From the NCBI RefSeq assembly GCF_000426365.1, contig NZ_AUFF01000003.1:480268-544267 (forward strand): DNA of 64,000 bases, given 5' to 3'. Made by a program: the position numbers and the translations under genes. This DNA is from Arenimonas composti TR7-09 = DSM 18010. Its GTDB lineage: Bacteria; Pseudomonadota; Gammaproteobacteria; Xanthomonadales; Xanthomonadaceae. Shown piece after piece: positions 44,492 to 53,532 of this stretch (the stretch's first letter is position 1; every line of letters starts with the position of its first letter). A model generated the notes under the pieces. It searched no databases, was not told where the DNA came from, and saw nothing but the letters and a program-made list of their open reading frames with translations.

Positions 44492-46678
44492 TCATTCCGC
44501 CCAGACGGTCGGCTGCCGGGTCAGCGGCAGCACCTGCGCGGTCAGCTGCTGGTCGCCGGTGAGCAGGTCGAGGGCATCGGCGAGGATCGCCGCCGATTCG
44601 CGCAGCAGCGGGTCCGGGCGCTTCTTCGCCGCCTCTTCCTCGGCCGCCTGCTGGGCGACGCTGCGCTCGCTGGCGTTGAGGCCGTCGTCGCTGCGGCGCA
44701 GGTCGCTCGGCACCGGGATGCCGAGGGCGCGGCGCTGATCGTCCCGCGCCCGGCGCTCGGCCTCGAGGCGGTCGCGTTCGGCCCGGCGCACGGCCTCGTT
44801 CAGCGACACGGTCTTGCGCGCGCGGTCGGCGCGGAAGGTGGCGATGTCCGACGCCCACCACTGGAACTCCTGGTCGTCGACGACGCGTTCCTCGTGCCGG
44901 CTCAGCAGCTGCGGGCGCAGCGCCGCCAGGTTGCCGAGGTTGGCATGCGGCGCCGGGCGGATGCGGGTCGCCGGCAGCGCGTTGTCGTAGGTGCTCTCGC
45001 CGAACTCGCTGGCGTCGAGCGTGACCGGGAAGGCCAGGTCGGGCACGACGCCGGCGTGCTGGGTGGTGCCGCCGTCGACGCGGAAGAACTGCGCGACGGT
45101 GAGCTTGAGCTTGCCCATCTTCGCGTCGCCCTTGCTCGGGAACCGGTCGAGGTCGATCAGGTTCTGCACGGTGCCCTTGCCGAAGGTCGGCTCGCCGATG
45201 ATCAGGCCGCGGCCGTAGTCCTGGATCGCCGCGGCGAAGATCTCCGAGGCCGAGGCCGAGCTGCGGTTGACCAGCACCGCCAGCGGGCCGTCCCAGGCGA
45301 CGCCGGCGACCTCGTCGCGGCTGACGGTGGTGCGGCCGCCGGTCTCGACGACCTGCACGACCGGGCCGGTATCGATGAACAGGCCGGTGAGTTCGATCGC
45401 CTCGAGCAGCGAACCGCCGCCGTTGTCGCGCAGGTCGATCACGACGCCGTCGACGTTCTCCTCGCGCAGCTCACGCAGCAGCCTGGCGACGTCGGCGGTG
45501 GCCGAACGGGCGTCGCGGTCGCCGCGGCGGCGGGCCTCGAAATCGAGATAGAAGGTCGGCAGCTCGATCACGCCGATGCGGCGGTCGCCGACGTCGATGA
45601 CCTGCTTCTGCGCGGCCTGCTGTTCGAGCTTCACCTTGTCGCGGACGATCGTGACGCGGGTCGGCGAGGCGTCGACGCCGGCTTCGGCCGGCAGCACGTC
45701 CAGGCGGACCGTGGAGCCCTTGCGGCCGCGGATCAGCGCGACGACGTCGTCGATGCGCCAGCCGACCACGTCGGTCATCGCGCCGCTGTCGCCCTGCCCG
45801 ACCGCGACGACGCGGTCGCCGACGGCGAGCTTGCCGCCGAGCTGGGCCGGACCGCCGGGCACGATCGTGCGGATCACGACGAACTCGTCCTGGCGCTGCA
45901 GGATCGCGCCGATGCCCTCGAGCGAGAGGCGCATCTGCATGTCGAAGTCCTCGGCGCTGCGCGGCGCGAGGTAGCTGGTGTGCGGGTCGATCGAGGTCGC
46001 GTACGCGTTCATGAACATCTCGAACACGTCCTCGGCACGCAGCTCGTGCGCGCGCTCCTGCATGCCGGCGTAGCGCTTGTCGAGGGTGCGGCGGATGTCG
46101 TCGGCGGCGCGCCCGGCCAGGTGCAGGCGCAGCGCGTCGTTCTTCACGTACTTGCGCCACTGCTCGTCGAGTTCGCCGGCGTTGCTGGCCCAGGGCGCTT
46201 CCTCGCGGTCGTACCGCCATTCCTCGTCGACGGTGAAGTCGAACGGCTGCGCGACGAGCCGGCGCGCGTGCGCGACGCGCTCGTCGAGCCGCTCCAGGTA
46301 GGTGCGGTAGATCTCGAAGGCGGGATCGAAGCTCTGCTGGCGGATCGCGTCGTCGTGGCTCAGGCGCCACGCGTCGAAACGGGCGATGTCGGTGGCCGTG
46401 AAGAAGAGCTTCTGCGGGTCGAGCGCTTCCAGGTAGCGGCGGTGGATCTCGGCCGACATCGCATCGTCCAGCGGCTTGGCCCGGTAGACGTAGCGGCTGT
46501 CGGACAGCACGCCGTAGACCAGGGCGGCGGCGGCCGCATGTTCGGGGCCGGCGCGCAACGCCTCCACCGGAGTCGGGCCGCCGGCGGCAGGCGACGGCGC
46601 CGGGCTGGCGCCGACCGCGAGCACGAGCGGCAGGGCGGCGGTGAAGGCGAGGAGCTTTTGCTTGAACATGGCAACCAT
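44492..46678 (-). CDS. prc: Carboxy-terminal processing protease (Tsp/Prc, S41)
   Basis: 728 residues. Signal peptide (about 1-25), N-terminal helical region (PLDDAMSAEIHRRYLEALDP), PDZ domain (about 225-320, GIGAILQRQDEFVVIRTIVP) and S41 core with Ser in NRSSASASEIFAAAIQDYG and Lys in EPTFGKGTVQNL (Ser/Lys dyad). Trims periplasmic proteins, including PBP3 and peptidoglycan hydrolases. Length matches Prc (about 680 in E. coli) with an added C-terminal helical part. Two starts (46678 and 46669) are possible; neither has a strong ribosome site. Confidence 0.92.
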   Translation of the reverse strand: MVAMFKQKLLAFTAALPLVLAVGASPAPSPAAGGPTPVEALRAGPEHAAAAALVYGVLSDSRYVYRAKPLDDAMSAEIHRRYLEALDPQKLFFTATDIARFDAWRLSHDDAIRQQSFDPAFEIYRTYLERLDERVAHARRLVAQPFDFTVDEEWRYDREEAPWASNAGELDEQWRKYVKNDALRLHLAGRAADDIRRTLDKRYAGMQERAHELRAEDVFEMFMNAYATSIDPHTSYLAPRSAEDFDMQMRLSLEGIGAILQRQDEFVVIRTIVPGGPAQLGGKLAVGDRVVAVGQGDSGAMTDVVGWRIDDVVALIRGRKGSTVRLDVLPAEAGVDASPTRVTIVRDKVKLEQQAAQKQVIDVGDRRIGVIELPTFYLDFEARRRGDRDARSATADVARLLRELREENVDGVVIDLRDNGGGSLLEAIELTGLFIDTGPVVQVVETGGRTTVSRDEVAGVAWDGPLAVLVNRSSASASEIFAAAIQDYGRGLIIGEPTFGKGTVQNLIDLDRFPSKGDAKMGKLKLTVAQFFRVDGGTTQHAGVVPDLAFPVTLDASEFGESTYDNALPATRIRPAPHANLGNLAALRPQLLSRHEERVVDDQEFQWWASDIATFRADRARKTVSLNEAVRRAERDRLEAERRARDDQRRALGIPVPSDLRRSDDGLNASERSVAQQAAEEEAAKKRPDPLLRESAAILADALDLLTGDQQLTAQVLPLTRQPTVWAE

Positions 46679-46776
46679 CCGGGAATCAGGGGTCCAGCTT
46701 GCGCCGCGATGCAGTTTGCGGCCTGTGCCGGTAGTGCTGGCGCGAACGTCCGGGCCAGCCTACACCGGGCCGGGGT

Positions 46777-47781
46777 TCAGGCGGTTTCGGCGACGAAGCC
46801 GGCTTCGGCCGCCATCCGGTCGGCGTGGTAGGAGGAGCGCACCATCGGCCCGGAAGCGACGTGGGTGAAGCCCATCGCCAGGCCTTCGACCTCGAACTCC
46901 CGGAATTGTTCCGGGGACCAGTAGGCGATCACCGGATGGTGGTGCGGGGTCGGCTGCAGGTACTGGCCGATCGTGATCATGTCGACGTCGTGGTCGCGCA
47001 GGTCGCGCATCGCCCCGAGCACCTGTTCACGGGTCTCGCCGAGGCCGAGCATGATGCCGGACTTGGTCGCGACCTCCGGGTGCTGCGCCTTGAAGCGCTT
47101 GAGCAGCTGCAGCGACCAGTCGTAGTCGGCGCCCGGGCGCACGTTCGGGTAGAGCTCGCGCACGGTCTCGAGGTTGTGGTTGAACACGTCCGGCGGCGCG
47201 GTGGCGAGGATCTCCAGCGCCCGGTCCATGCGGCCCTTGCCGCGGAAGTCCGGGGTCAGGATCTCGATCTTCAGCGCGGGCGACAGCGCGCGCGCCTCGC
47301 GGATGCAGTCGACGAAGTGCCGGGCGCCGCCGTCGCGCAGGTCGTCACGGTCCACGGAAGTGATGACCACATAGCGCAGGCCCATGTCGGCGATGGTGCG
47401 CGCGAGGTTCGCCGGCTCGGCCGGATCCGGCGGCTTCGGGCGGCCGTGGGCGACGTCGCAGAAGCTGCAGCGGCGGGTGCAGACCTCGCCGAGGATCATG
47501 AACGTGGCGGTGCCGTGGCCGAAGCATTCGTGGATGTTCGGGCAGCTGGCCTCCTCGCAGACGGTGACCAGGCGGTTCTCGCGCAGCTTCGCCTTCAGTT
47601 TCGCCACGGCGTTGCCGGACGGGATGCGCACGCGGATCCACGAGGGCTTGCGCAGCACCGGCGCCGATTCGTCGAACTTGACCGGACTGCGGGCGATCTT
47701 GTCGTTGCCGAGCTGCTTCTCGCCTTCGACCAGCGGCGAGCCCAGCACCTGCAGCGGAATGGTCTTGGCGGCTTCGGTCAT
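46777..47781 (-). CDS. lipA: Lipoyl synthase
   Basis: 334 residues. Radical-SAM enzyme that inserts sulfur into octanoyl groups. It carries the auxiliary cluster motif [12 protein letters not shown] (C-x4-C-x5-C) and the SAM cluster motif [10 protein letters not shown] (C-x3-C-x2-C), and the C-terminal [11 protein letters not shown] that includes the RSSY Ser ligand. Follows lipB after 24 bases; that gap is itself part of a REP unit. Confidence 0.96.
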   Translation of the reverse strand: MTEAAKTIPLQVLGSPLVEGEKQLGNDKIARSPVKFDESAPVLRKPSWIRVRIPSGNAVAKLKAKLRENRLVTVCEEASCPNIHECFGHGTATFMILGEVCTRRCSFCDVAHGRPKPPDPAEPANLARTIADMGLRYVVITSVDRDDLRDGGARHFVDCIREARALSPALKIEILTPDFRGKGRMDRALEILATAPPDVFNHNLETVRELYPNVRPGADYDWSLQLLKRFKAQHPEVATKSGIMLGLGETREQVLGAMRDLRDHDVDMITIGQYLQPTPHHHPVIAYWSPEQFREFEVEGLAMGFTHVASGPMVRSSYHADRMAAEAGFVAETA

Positions 47782-47793
47782 CGACGCACTTCC

Positions 47794-47884
47794 GTAGGAG
47801 CGCCTTCAGGCGCGATGGTCGGCTTCGGCAGGAGCGCCTTCAGGCGCGATGTCGGCTTCGGTAGGAGCGCCTTCAGGCGCGGTC
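47794..47884. repeat. Three tandem GTAG-type REP units overlapping the lipB end
   Basis: Units of the form GTAGGAGCGCCTTCAGGCGC start at 47794, 47828 and 47861, 33-34 bases apart, separated by GTCGGCTTCG-like spacers. Read on the minus strand they encode [10 protein letters not shown] and [10 protein letters not shown], the tail of LipB, whose TGA stop (47806-47808) lies in the first unit. Confidence 0.9.
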
Positions 47885-48549
47885 CGCGCGTTCAGCCCGA
47901 GCTGCCGCGACAGCGCCGCGACCAGCGCCGGCTTGAGTTCCGCAGGGTTCGCGGGACCGCCGCATTCTAGCACCGAGGTCACTTCCAAGCCCCGGAATCC
48001 ACAGGGGTTGATGCGCGCGAACGGCTCCAGGTCCATCGCCACGTTGAAGGCCAGGCCGTGGAAGCTGCAGCCGCGGCGCACGCGCAGGCCGAGGGCCATG
48101 ATCTTGCGGCCGCGCACGTAGATGCCCGGGGCGCCGTCGCGGCGTTCGCCGGGGATGCCGTAGGCGGCCAGTACGTCGATCACCGCCTGCTCGATGCGGC
48201 AGACCAGCTGCTTGACGCCGATGCCGAGCCGGCGCAGGTCGACCAGCGGGTACGCGACGATCTGGCCGGGGCCGTGGTAGGTCACCTGGCCGCCGCGGTC
48301 GACCTGCACGACCGGGATGTCGCCCGGGGCCAGCACGTGCTCGGGCTTGCCCGCCTGGCCCTGGGTGAAGACCGGATCGTGCTCGACCAGCCAGAGCTGG
48401 TCTGGGCTGTCGCCGTCGCGGCGGTCGGTGTAGTCCTGCATCGCCCGCCACACCGGTTCATAGGCCTGGCGGCCGAGGTCGTGCACGAACCAGTCGCGCT
48501 GCGCCGTGGCCGGCGGCCGCGCGCAGTCCGGCGTGCTCACAGCGTCCAT
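47806..48549 (-). CDS. lipB: Octanoyltransferase, C-terminus extended by REP-encoded repeats
   Basis: 247 residues. Moves octanoate from acyl-ACP to lipoyl domains; contains the family motifs [20 protein letters not shown] and [20 protein letters not shown] (Lys of the active site) and [12 protein letters not shown] with the acyl-accepting Cys. The last 25 or so residues (from about 222, [18 protein letters not shown]) are Ala/Pro/Glu repeats made by three REP units and are not part of the normal protein, which ends near residue 220. Overlaps ybeD by 13 bases and is followed by lipA. Confidence 0.95.
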   Translation of the reverse strand: MDAVSTPDCARPPATAQRDWFVHDLGRQAYEPVWRAMQDYTDRRDGDSPDQLWLVEHDPVFTQGQAGKPEHVLAPGDIPVVQVDRGGQVTYHGPGQIVAYPLVDLRRLGIGVKQLVCRIEQAVIDVLAAYGIPGERRDGAPGIYVRGRKIMALGLRVRRGCSFHGLAFNVAMDLEPFARINPCGFRGLEVTSVLECGGPANPAELKPALVAALSRQLGLNARTAPEGAPTEADIAPEGAPAEADHRA

Positions 48550-48815
48550 TTCACCGCCGGGTGCTGGCGCAGGGCGCCGTGCGCGGCATCGTAGTCGTCG
48601 CGGGAATGGGCTTCGAACACGACCCGCACCGACACGTAGTTGCCCTTGGTCGAGGGTCGCAGCGTGGTGCGGTCGTGGTAGACGGTCAGGCCGAGGGCCT
48701 CGAGGACCATCGGCACGATCGCCTGCAGTTCGGCGTCCGCGGCGCCCATCGCGCTCAGCTCGAAAACGCCGGGGAACTGGAAGCCATGCTCGGGATTGTC
48801 GGACTTGATGCTCAT
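48537..48815 (-). CDS. ybeD: DUF493 (YbeD-like) protein
   Basis: 92 residues with an ACT-like alpha/beta fold: [18 protein letters not shown] at the start and [19 protein letters not shown] later. YbeD-like proteins lie between dacA and lipB in most gammaproteobacteria, as here, and their role is unclear. Start ATG 48815 begins the family alignment; 7 further upstream codons are possible but not needed. Confidence 0.88.
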   Translation of the reverse strand: MSIKSDNPEHGFQFPGVFELSAMGAADAELQAIVPMVLEALGLTVYHDRTTLRPSTKGNYVSVRVVFEAHSRDDYDAAHGALRQHPAVKWTL

Positions 48816-48846
48816 GCCCCGATTATGGGGGCGCACCGGGCCGGTT

Positions 48847-50082
48847 TCACTCGCTCTCCCACCACAGCCAGAAGTCGTCGCTCATGCGCTTGAAGAAGCC
48901 GCCTTCCGGCACCGCTTCCAGCGCGACCAGCGGGCGCTCGGCGACCACTTCGCCATCGAGGCTGAAACGCAGGGTGCCGATCTGCTGGCCCTTCTCGATC
49001 GGGGCGATCAGCTGCTTCGGCACGTCCATCGTCGGCTGCAGTTCGTCGTAGCGGTCGCGCGGCAGCGTCACCAGCAGCGGCTCGGCCAGGCCGAGGGCGA
49101 CGCTGTCGGCTTCGCCGCGCCAGACCTGCTGGTCCGCGACCTTGGCGCCGGCGGCGTAGACGCTGTGCGTCTCGAAGAAGCGGAAGCCCCAGTTCAGCAG
49201 CGCCAGGTTGCCCTGCTCGCGCAGGCGGAAGCCGTCGCTGCGGCTGGTGCTGTCGATGCCGAGCACGACCGAGATCAGGCGCTGGTCACCGCGCTTCGCG
49301 GAGGCGGCCAGGCAGTAACCGGCGGCGGAGGTGTGGCCGGTCTTGATGCCGTCGACCGAATCGTCCTTCCACAGCAGGTTGTTGCGGTTCCACTGCTGGA
49401 TGCCGTTGTAGGTGAATTCCTTGATGCTGTAGAGCGCGTAGTGCTCGGGGAAGTCGTGGATCAGCGCCCGCGACAGGATCGCGATGTCGCGCGCGGTCAT
49501 CACATGGCCCGGGGCCGACAGCCCGTGCGCGTTCTCGAAGTGGCTGCCGTTCATGCCGAGGCGACGAGCATGGCTGTTCATCAGGTCGACGAAGGCGGCC
49601 TCGCTGCCGGCGACGTGTTCGGCCAGCGCGATCGCGGCATCGTTGCCGGACTGGATCACCAGGCCGTGCAGCACATCGTCGAGCTTCACTTCCGAATTCA
49701 CCTCCAGCGCGCTGTAGCTGCCGTCGGTGCCGGCGCCGCCGTTGCGCCAGGCGTTCTCGCTGATGCGCACGCGGTCCTCGAGGCCGACCTTGCCGGCGGC
49801 GATCTCGGCGGCGACGACATAGGAGGTCATCACCTTGGTGATGCTGGCCGGCTCGAGGGCCTGGTCGATGTTCTCGCCGGCGAGTACCTGGCCGCTGACG
49901 GCATCCATCAGGATCCAGGCCTTGGCACCGGTCGGCACCGGCGCCGGCGGGGTCGGCGCCGGCGCGGCGGCGGGGCTCGCCGGGCGCGGGGCCGGGGTGG
50001 GCGTCGGGGTCGGGGTCTGCGCGAGCGCGGCGCCGGCGAGCACGACGGCGAACGCGGCGGTGAGGAAGCGGCTGGGGGACAT
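48847..50082 (-). CDS. dacA: D-alanyl-D-alanine carboxypeptidase (PBP5/6 type)
   Basis: 411 residues. Signal peptide (about 1-21), a Pro/Thr/Ala linker (about 22-50), then a penicillin-binding domain with SITK (80-83), SGN (145-147) and KTG (248-250), followed by the PBP5 C-terminal beta domain and an amphipathic membrane-binding tail (FFKRMSDDFWLWW). It removes the terminal D-Ala of peptidoglycan pentapeptides in the periplasm. The proline-rich linker before the catalytic domain is longer than in E. coli. Upstream open frame is non-coding. Confidence 0.93.
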   Translation of the reverse strand: MSPSRFLTAAFAVVLAGAALAQTPTPTPTPAPRPASPAAAPAPTPPAPVPTGAKAWILMDAVSGQVLAGENIDQALEPASITKVMTSYVVAAEIAAGKVGLEDRVRISENAWRNGGAGTDGSYSALEVNSEVKLDDVLHGLVIQSGNDAAIALAEHVAGSEAAFVDLMNSHARRLGMNGSHFENAHGLSAPGHVMTARDIAILSRALIHDFPEHYALYSIKEFTYNGIQQWNRNNLLWKDDSVDGIKTGHTSAAGYCLAASAKRGDQRLISVVLGIDSTSRSDGFRLREQGNLALLNWGFRFFETHSVYAAGAKVADQQVWRGEADSVALGLAEPLLVTLPRDRYDELQPTMDVPKQLIAPIEKGQQIGTLRFSLDGEVVAERPLVALEAVPEGGFFKRMSDDFWLWWESE

Positions 50083-50147
50083 CCGGTGCAACTCCAGGAA
50101 ACGTGACCGGCGCGGCGCCGGCCGTGAGGGTGGGGCCACGATAGCGG

Positions 50148-51170
50148 CTACTGACTGAATACTCGCGGCGTCGGCAGGCCGAGCGCGCGGATGCGGGCGA
50201 GCGCGGCACTCACCGCGTCCCCTTCGAGCGGGCCGATGCGCACGCGCCACAGGCGCCCGGCGTCGGTGCGCACGGCGTCGATGTCGACGCCGCGCTGGCC
50301 GGCGTCCTCGAGCTGGCGGGCGACGCGGCGGGCGTTGTCCTTCTCGCGGTAGGCACCGACCTGGATCAGCTGCGGGCCGTTGGCGACGGCGGGTGCCGCG
50401 GCCGCAACGGGCGCGCTCGCAGGCGCCGGCGTGGCGGTGGCGCGCACCGGTCCGGCGGCGGCGTCGCCCGGACGGAACGGCACCCCGCCGGCGACCTGGG
50501 CGCCACCCGGCAGCGCCACGACCTCCACCGGCGCGGTACCGCTGCGGTCGAGGCCGAGGCGGACCGCCGCCGCGTAGCTCAGGTCGATGATGCGGCCCTC
50601 GTGGAAGGGCCCGCGGTCGTTCACGCGGACGACGACGCTGGCACCGGTGTCGAGGCGGGTGACGCGCACATAGCTCGGCAGCGGCAGCGTCTTGTGCGCG
50701 GCGGTGAAGCTGCACATGTCGTAGATCTCGCGGCTCGAGGTCTGGCGGCCGTGGAATTTCTGGCCGTACCACGAGGCGGTGCCGCGCTCGACATAGCCTT
50801 CCGGGCTCGCGAGCACGCGGTAGACGCGGCCGAGCACGGTATAGGGCGTGCGGTTGCCGTAGGCGGCCGGCGGCTCCGGGCGCGGCACCGGTTCGAGGAT
50901 GCCGCTGAGGTCCAGCGCCGCGGTCGGGGCGCTGTCGCGCACGCCGGGCGCGTACAGGCCGCCGGGGGTGTAGTCCTCGTCGCGGTGCTCGCGCACCTGC
51001 CGGCAGGCTTCCTGGATGCGTTCCGAGGCCGCGGCGGCTTCGGCGGCGGCGGCCGTCGCTGGCGTGCCCGGGCCGACCGGAGTGCCGGCGCCGGCGGTCG
51101 GGCGCACCGGCTTGTCGGCGCAGCCGGTCACCGCGGCCGCGGCCAGCAGCAGCCCCAGCGCGCGCCTCAT
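50148..51170 (-). CDS. rlpA: RlpA-like septal/lateral wall lytic transglycosylase lipoprotein
   Basis: 340 residues. Lipobox AVTGC (Cys17), a low-complexity linker, a double-psi beta-barrel (about 130-215; GTASWYGQKFHGRQTSSREI, VRVNDRGPFHEGRIIDLS) and a C-terminal SPOR domain (about 265-338) that binds denuded glycan. Cleaves naked glycan strands. Start ATG 51170 overlaps the mltB stop (ATGA). Confidence 0.92.
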   Translation of the reverse strand: MRRALGLLLAAAAVTGCADKPVRPTAGAGTPVGPGTPATAAAAEAAAASERIQEACRQVREHRDEDYTPGGLYAPGVRDSAPTAALDLSGILEPVPRPEPPAAYGNRTPYTVLGRVYRVLASPEGYVERGTASWYGQKFHGRQTSSREIYDMCSFTAAHKTLPLPSYVRVTRLDTGASVVVRVNDRGPFHEGRIIDLSYAAAVRLGLDRSGTAPVEVVALPGGAQVAGGVPFRPGDAAAGPVRATATPAPASAPVAAAAPAVANGPQLIQVGAYREKDNARRVARQLEDAGQRGVDIDAVRTDAGRLWRVRIGPLEGDAVSAALARIRALGLPTPRVFSQ

Positions 51171-52360
51171 GGCGCCGACGCCACCGGGGTCCCGGCGATC
51201 TCCTGGGCCAGCTGCCAGACGGCCATCGCATACATCGGCGAGCGGTTGTAGCGGGTGATCACGTAGAAGTTGCGGAAGCCGAACCAGTGCTCGGTGCCGG
51301 CGGCGCCCTCGAAGGTGACCAGGGTGGCGCCGAGGTCCGCCGGCGCGGCATCGGCGCGGTAGCCCTTCGCGGCCAGTTCGGCGGCGCTGAACGCCGGCTC
51401 CAGGGTGTCGGGCGTGAACGGGGCGGCGCCGGCATCGGCGACCGCGCGCGCGACCACCGGCTGTCCGCGCTGCCAGCCGTGGGCGACGAAATAGTTCGCG
51501 ACCGAGGCGAAGACGTCGGGCAGCGAGGTGAACAGGTCGCGGCGGCCGTCGCCGTCGCCGTCGCGGGCATAGGCGCGGTAGCTCGACGGCATGAACTGGC
51601 CCATGCCCATCGCGCCGGCGTAGCTGCCCTTCATCGTCGCGAGGTCCAGGCGCTCTTCCTTCGCGAGCAGGATCGCCTGTGCCAGCTCGTCGCGGAAGAA
51701 CGCGCCGCGCTGCAGTTCGCGCGGGCGCTTGCCGGCGTCGCCGCTGGACGGGTAGAAGAAGCCGAGCGTGTACAGCGCATCGAGCACGCGGTAGCTGCCG
51801 GTGTTGCCGCCGTAGCTGGTCTCGACGCCGATGATCGCGACGATCGCCTCGGCCGGCACGCCGGTGTCGGCGGCGACCTTCGCCAGGGCCTCGCGGTTCT
51901 GTTGCAGGAAGCGGCGGCCGCCGGCGATACGCGCGTCGGAAATGAAGATCGGGCGGTAGGTGGCCCAGGTGCGGACGGCTTCCGCCGGCCGCGACATCGC
52001 ATCGACGATGCTCTGCCGGTACTGCGCCTGCGCCAGCCAGGCCTCGACCTCGGCGCGGGTGAGGTCGTACTTGCCGGTCGCGTAGTCGACGAAGGCGGCG
52101 CGACGGGTGGCGAGGTCGGCGTCGGCCGGCCAGTCCGCCGGCGGTGGCGCGTCGACGACCGAAGGCGGAGTCGCGGCGGCGGGCGTCGGCATCGGGGCGG
52201 CGGCGGGCGGCTTCGCGTCGGCGGCCGGCGCCGCCGCGTCTGCGACCGCGACGGGCGCGGGCGCCGCATCGGCGCTGCGGGTCGCGGTGGGGGTCTGCGC
52301 GCAGGCGGAGACGCCGGCCAGCAGCAGCGTGGAGAAGGAAGAACGCAGGATCGGTCGCAT
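51167..52360 (-). CDS. mltB: Membrane-bound lytic murein transglycosylase B
   Basis: 397 residues. Lipobox LAGVSAC (Cys about 20), then an Ala/Pro linker to about 75, and a soluble lytic transglycosylase domain with catalytic Glu in GVETSYGGNTGSYRVLDA, followed by GAMGMGQFMPSSYRAYARDG and the Ca-binding-like DGDGDGRRD. Cuts glycan strands to make 1,6-anhydromuropeptides. Coupled to rlpA. The ribosome site before ATG 52360 is weak. Confidence 0.93.
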   Translation of the reverse strand: MRPILRSSFSTLLLAGVSACAQTPTATRSADAAPAPVAVADAAAPAADAKPPAAAPMPTPAAATPPSVVDAPPPADWPADADLATRRAAFVDYATGKYDLTRAEVEAWLAQAQYRQSIVDAMSRPAEAVRTWATYRPIFISDARIAGGRRFLQQNREALAKVAADTGVPAEAIVAIIGVETSYGGNTGSYRVLDALYTLGFFYPSSGDAGKRPRELQRGAFFRDELAQAILLAKEERLDLATMKGSYAGAMGMGQFMPSSYRAYARDGDGDGRRDLFTSLPDVFASVANYFVAHGWQRGQPVVARAVADAGAAPFTPDTLEPAFSAAELAAKGYRADAAPADLGATLVTFEGAAGTEHWFGFRNFYVITRYNRSPMYAMAVWQLAQEIAGTPVASAP

Positions 52361-52403
52361 GATCTGTCGCGTGGCGAACTGCCGGCAATCTAGCACGCAG
52401 CGC

Positions 52404-52426
52404 AATGTACTCCGACCCCGGTTTTT
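52404..52426. repeat. Half copy of the GGGGTCGGAGTAC palindromic repeat
   Basis: On the minus strand it reads AAAAACCGGGGTCGGAGTAC followed by ATT, identical to the left arm of 32006-32056. It touches the rodA stop codon. The second arm is missing. Confidence 0.8.
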
Positions 52427-53532
52427 CAGACGTGGGTTTTGCGGTGCGCCTGCGCCGCCATCACGATGCCGAAGCCGGCGAGCAGCGACACCGCCGAGGT
52501 GCCGCCGTAGCTCAGCAGCGGCATCGGCACGCCGACCACTGGCAGCAGGCCGGCGACCATGCCGCCGTTCACGAGCACGTAGACGGAGAACGTCATCGCC
52601 AGCGCGCCGGCGAGCAGGCGGGCATAGCCGTCGCGCGCCTGCGCGGCGATCCACAGGCAGCGGCCGACGATGAACAGGTACAGCGCCAGCACCGTCACCA
52701 CGCCGAGCCAGCCCCACTCCTCGCTGAGCACCGAGAACACGAAGTCGGTGGTGTGCTCGGGCAGGAAGTCCAGGTGCGACTGGCTGCCCTGCCCCCAGCC
52801 CTTGCCGCTGAAGCCGCCGGAGCCGATCGCGATCTTCGACTGGATGATGTTCCAGCCGGCGCCCAGCGGATCCGTCTCCGGGTCCATGAAGGTCAGGATG
52901 CGGTCGCGCTGGTAGGGCATCAGGTACATCCAGCCGATCGGCAGCGCCGAGATGCCCAGCGCCGCGAACAGGCCGATCCGCCACCAGGCGATGCCGGCCA
53001 GGAAGACCGCGAACACGCCGGAGGCCATCACCAGCATGCCGGTGCCCAGGTCCGGCTGCAGGATCACCATCGCCACCGGCAGGCCGATGATCGCCGCGCA
53101 CACCGCCAGCGTGCCCCAGCGCGGCGGCAGCACCGCGCCGTGCAGGTACCAGGCCAGCATCATCGGCACCGACAGCTTCAGCAGCTCGCCGGGCTGCAGG
53201 TAGAACACCCCGAGGTTCAGCCACAGGTTGGCGCTGCGCCCGGAGCCGAACACGAACACCAGCGCCAGCAGGATCAGGCTGGCGAGGTAGGCATGCGGCG
53301 TCCACAGCCGCAGCCGCGCCGGCGGCAGCCGCGACAGCAATACCAGCGCGCCCAGGCCGATGCCGAAGCGTGCGCCCTGCGAGATCACCAGCCGGCTGTT
53401 GCCGTTCGAGGCGCTCGACAGCACGACCAGGCTCACGACCATCAGCCCGAGCAGCGCCAGCAGCAGCGGCAGGTCGATCTTGTCGACCAGCCGCCGCAGC
53501 ATCGCCGCGATCCAGCGCAGGAAGGCGATCAC
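52426..53532 (-). CDS. rodA: Rod-shape peptidoglycan polymerase RodA
   Basis: 368 residues with ten TM helices. SEDS-family glycosyltransferase; shows ILQPDLGTGMLVMASG, the WNIIQSKIAIGSGGFSGKGW loop with nearby EHTTDFVFSVLSEEWG (catalytic Asp region) and the end motif PLLSYGGTSAVSLLAGFG. Works with PBP2 (next gene upstream, 4-base overlap) to make lateral wall. Confidence 0.95.
   Translation of the reverse strand: MIAFLRWIAAMLRRLVDKIDLPLLLALLGLMVVSLVVLSSASNGNSRLVISQGARFGIGLGALVLLSRLPPARLRLWTPHAYLASLILLALVFVFGSGRSANLWLNLGVFYLQPGELLKLSVPMMLAWYLHGAVLPPRWGTLAVCAAIIGLPVAMVILQPDLGTGMLVMASGVFAVFLAGIAWWRIGLFAALGISALPIGWMYLMPYQRDRILTFMDPETDPLGAGWNIIQSKIAIGSGGFSGKGWGQGSQSHLDFLPEHTTDFVFSVLSEEWGWLGVVTVLALYLFIVGRCLWIAAQARDGYARLLAGALAMTFSVYVLVNGGMVAGLLPVVGVPMPLLSYGGTSAVSLLAGFGIVMAAQAHRKTHV

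Noticed and set aside
47794..47884. Tandem 33-34 base repeats that could be taken for a small CRISPR array
   Set aside because: Spacers are alike, not unique, the units are GTAG-type REPs, and they lie in a coding sequence with no cas genes near.
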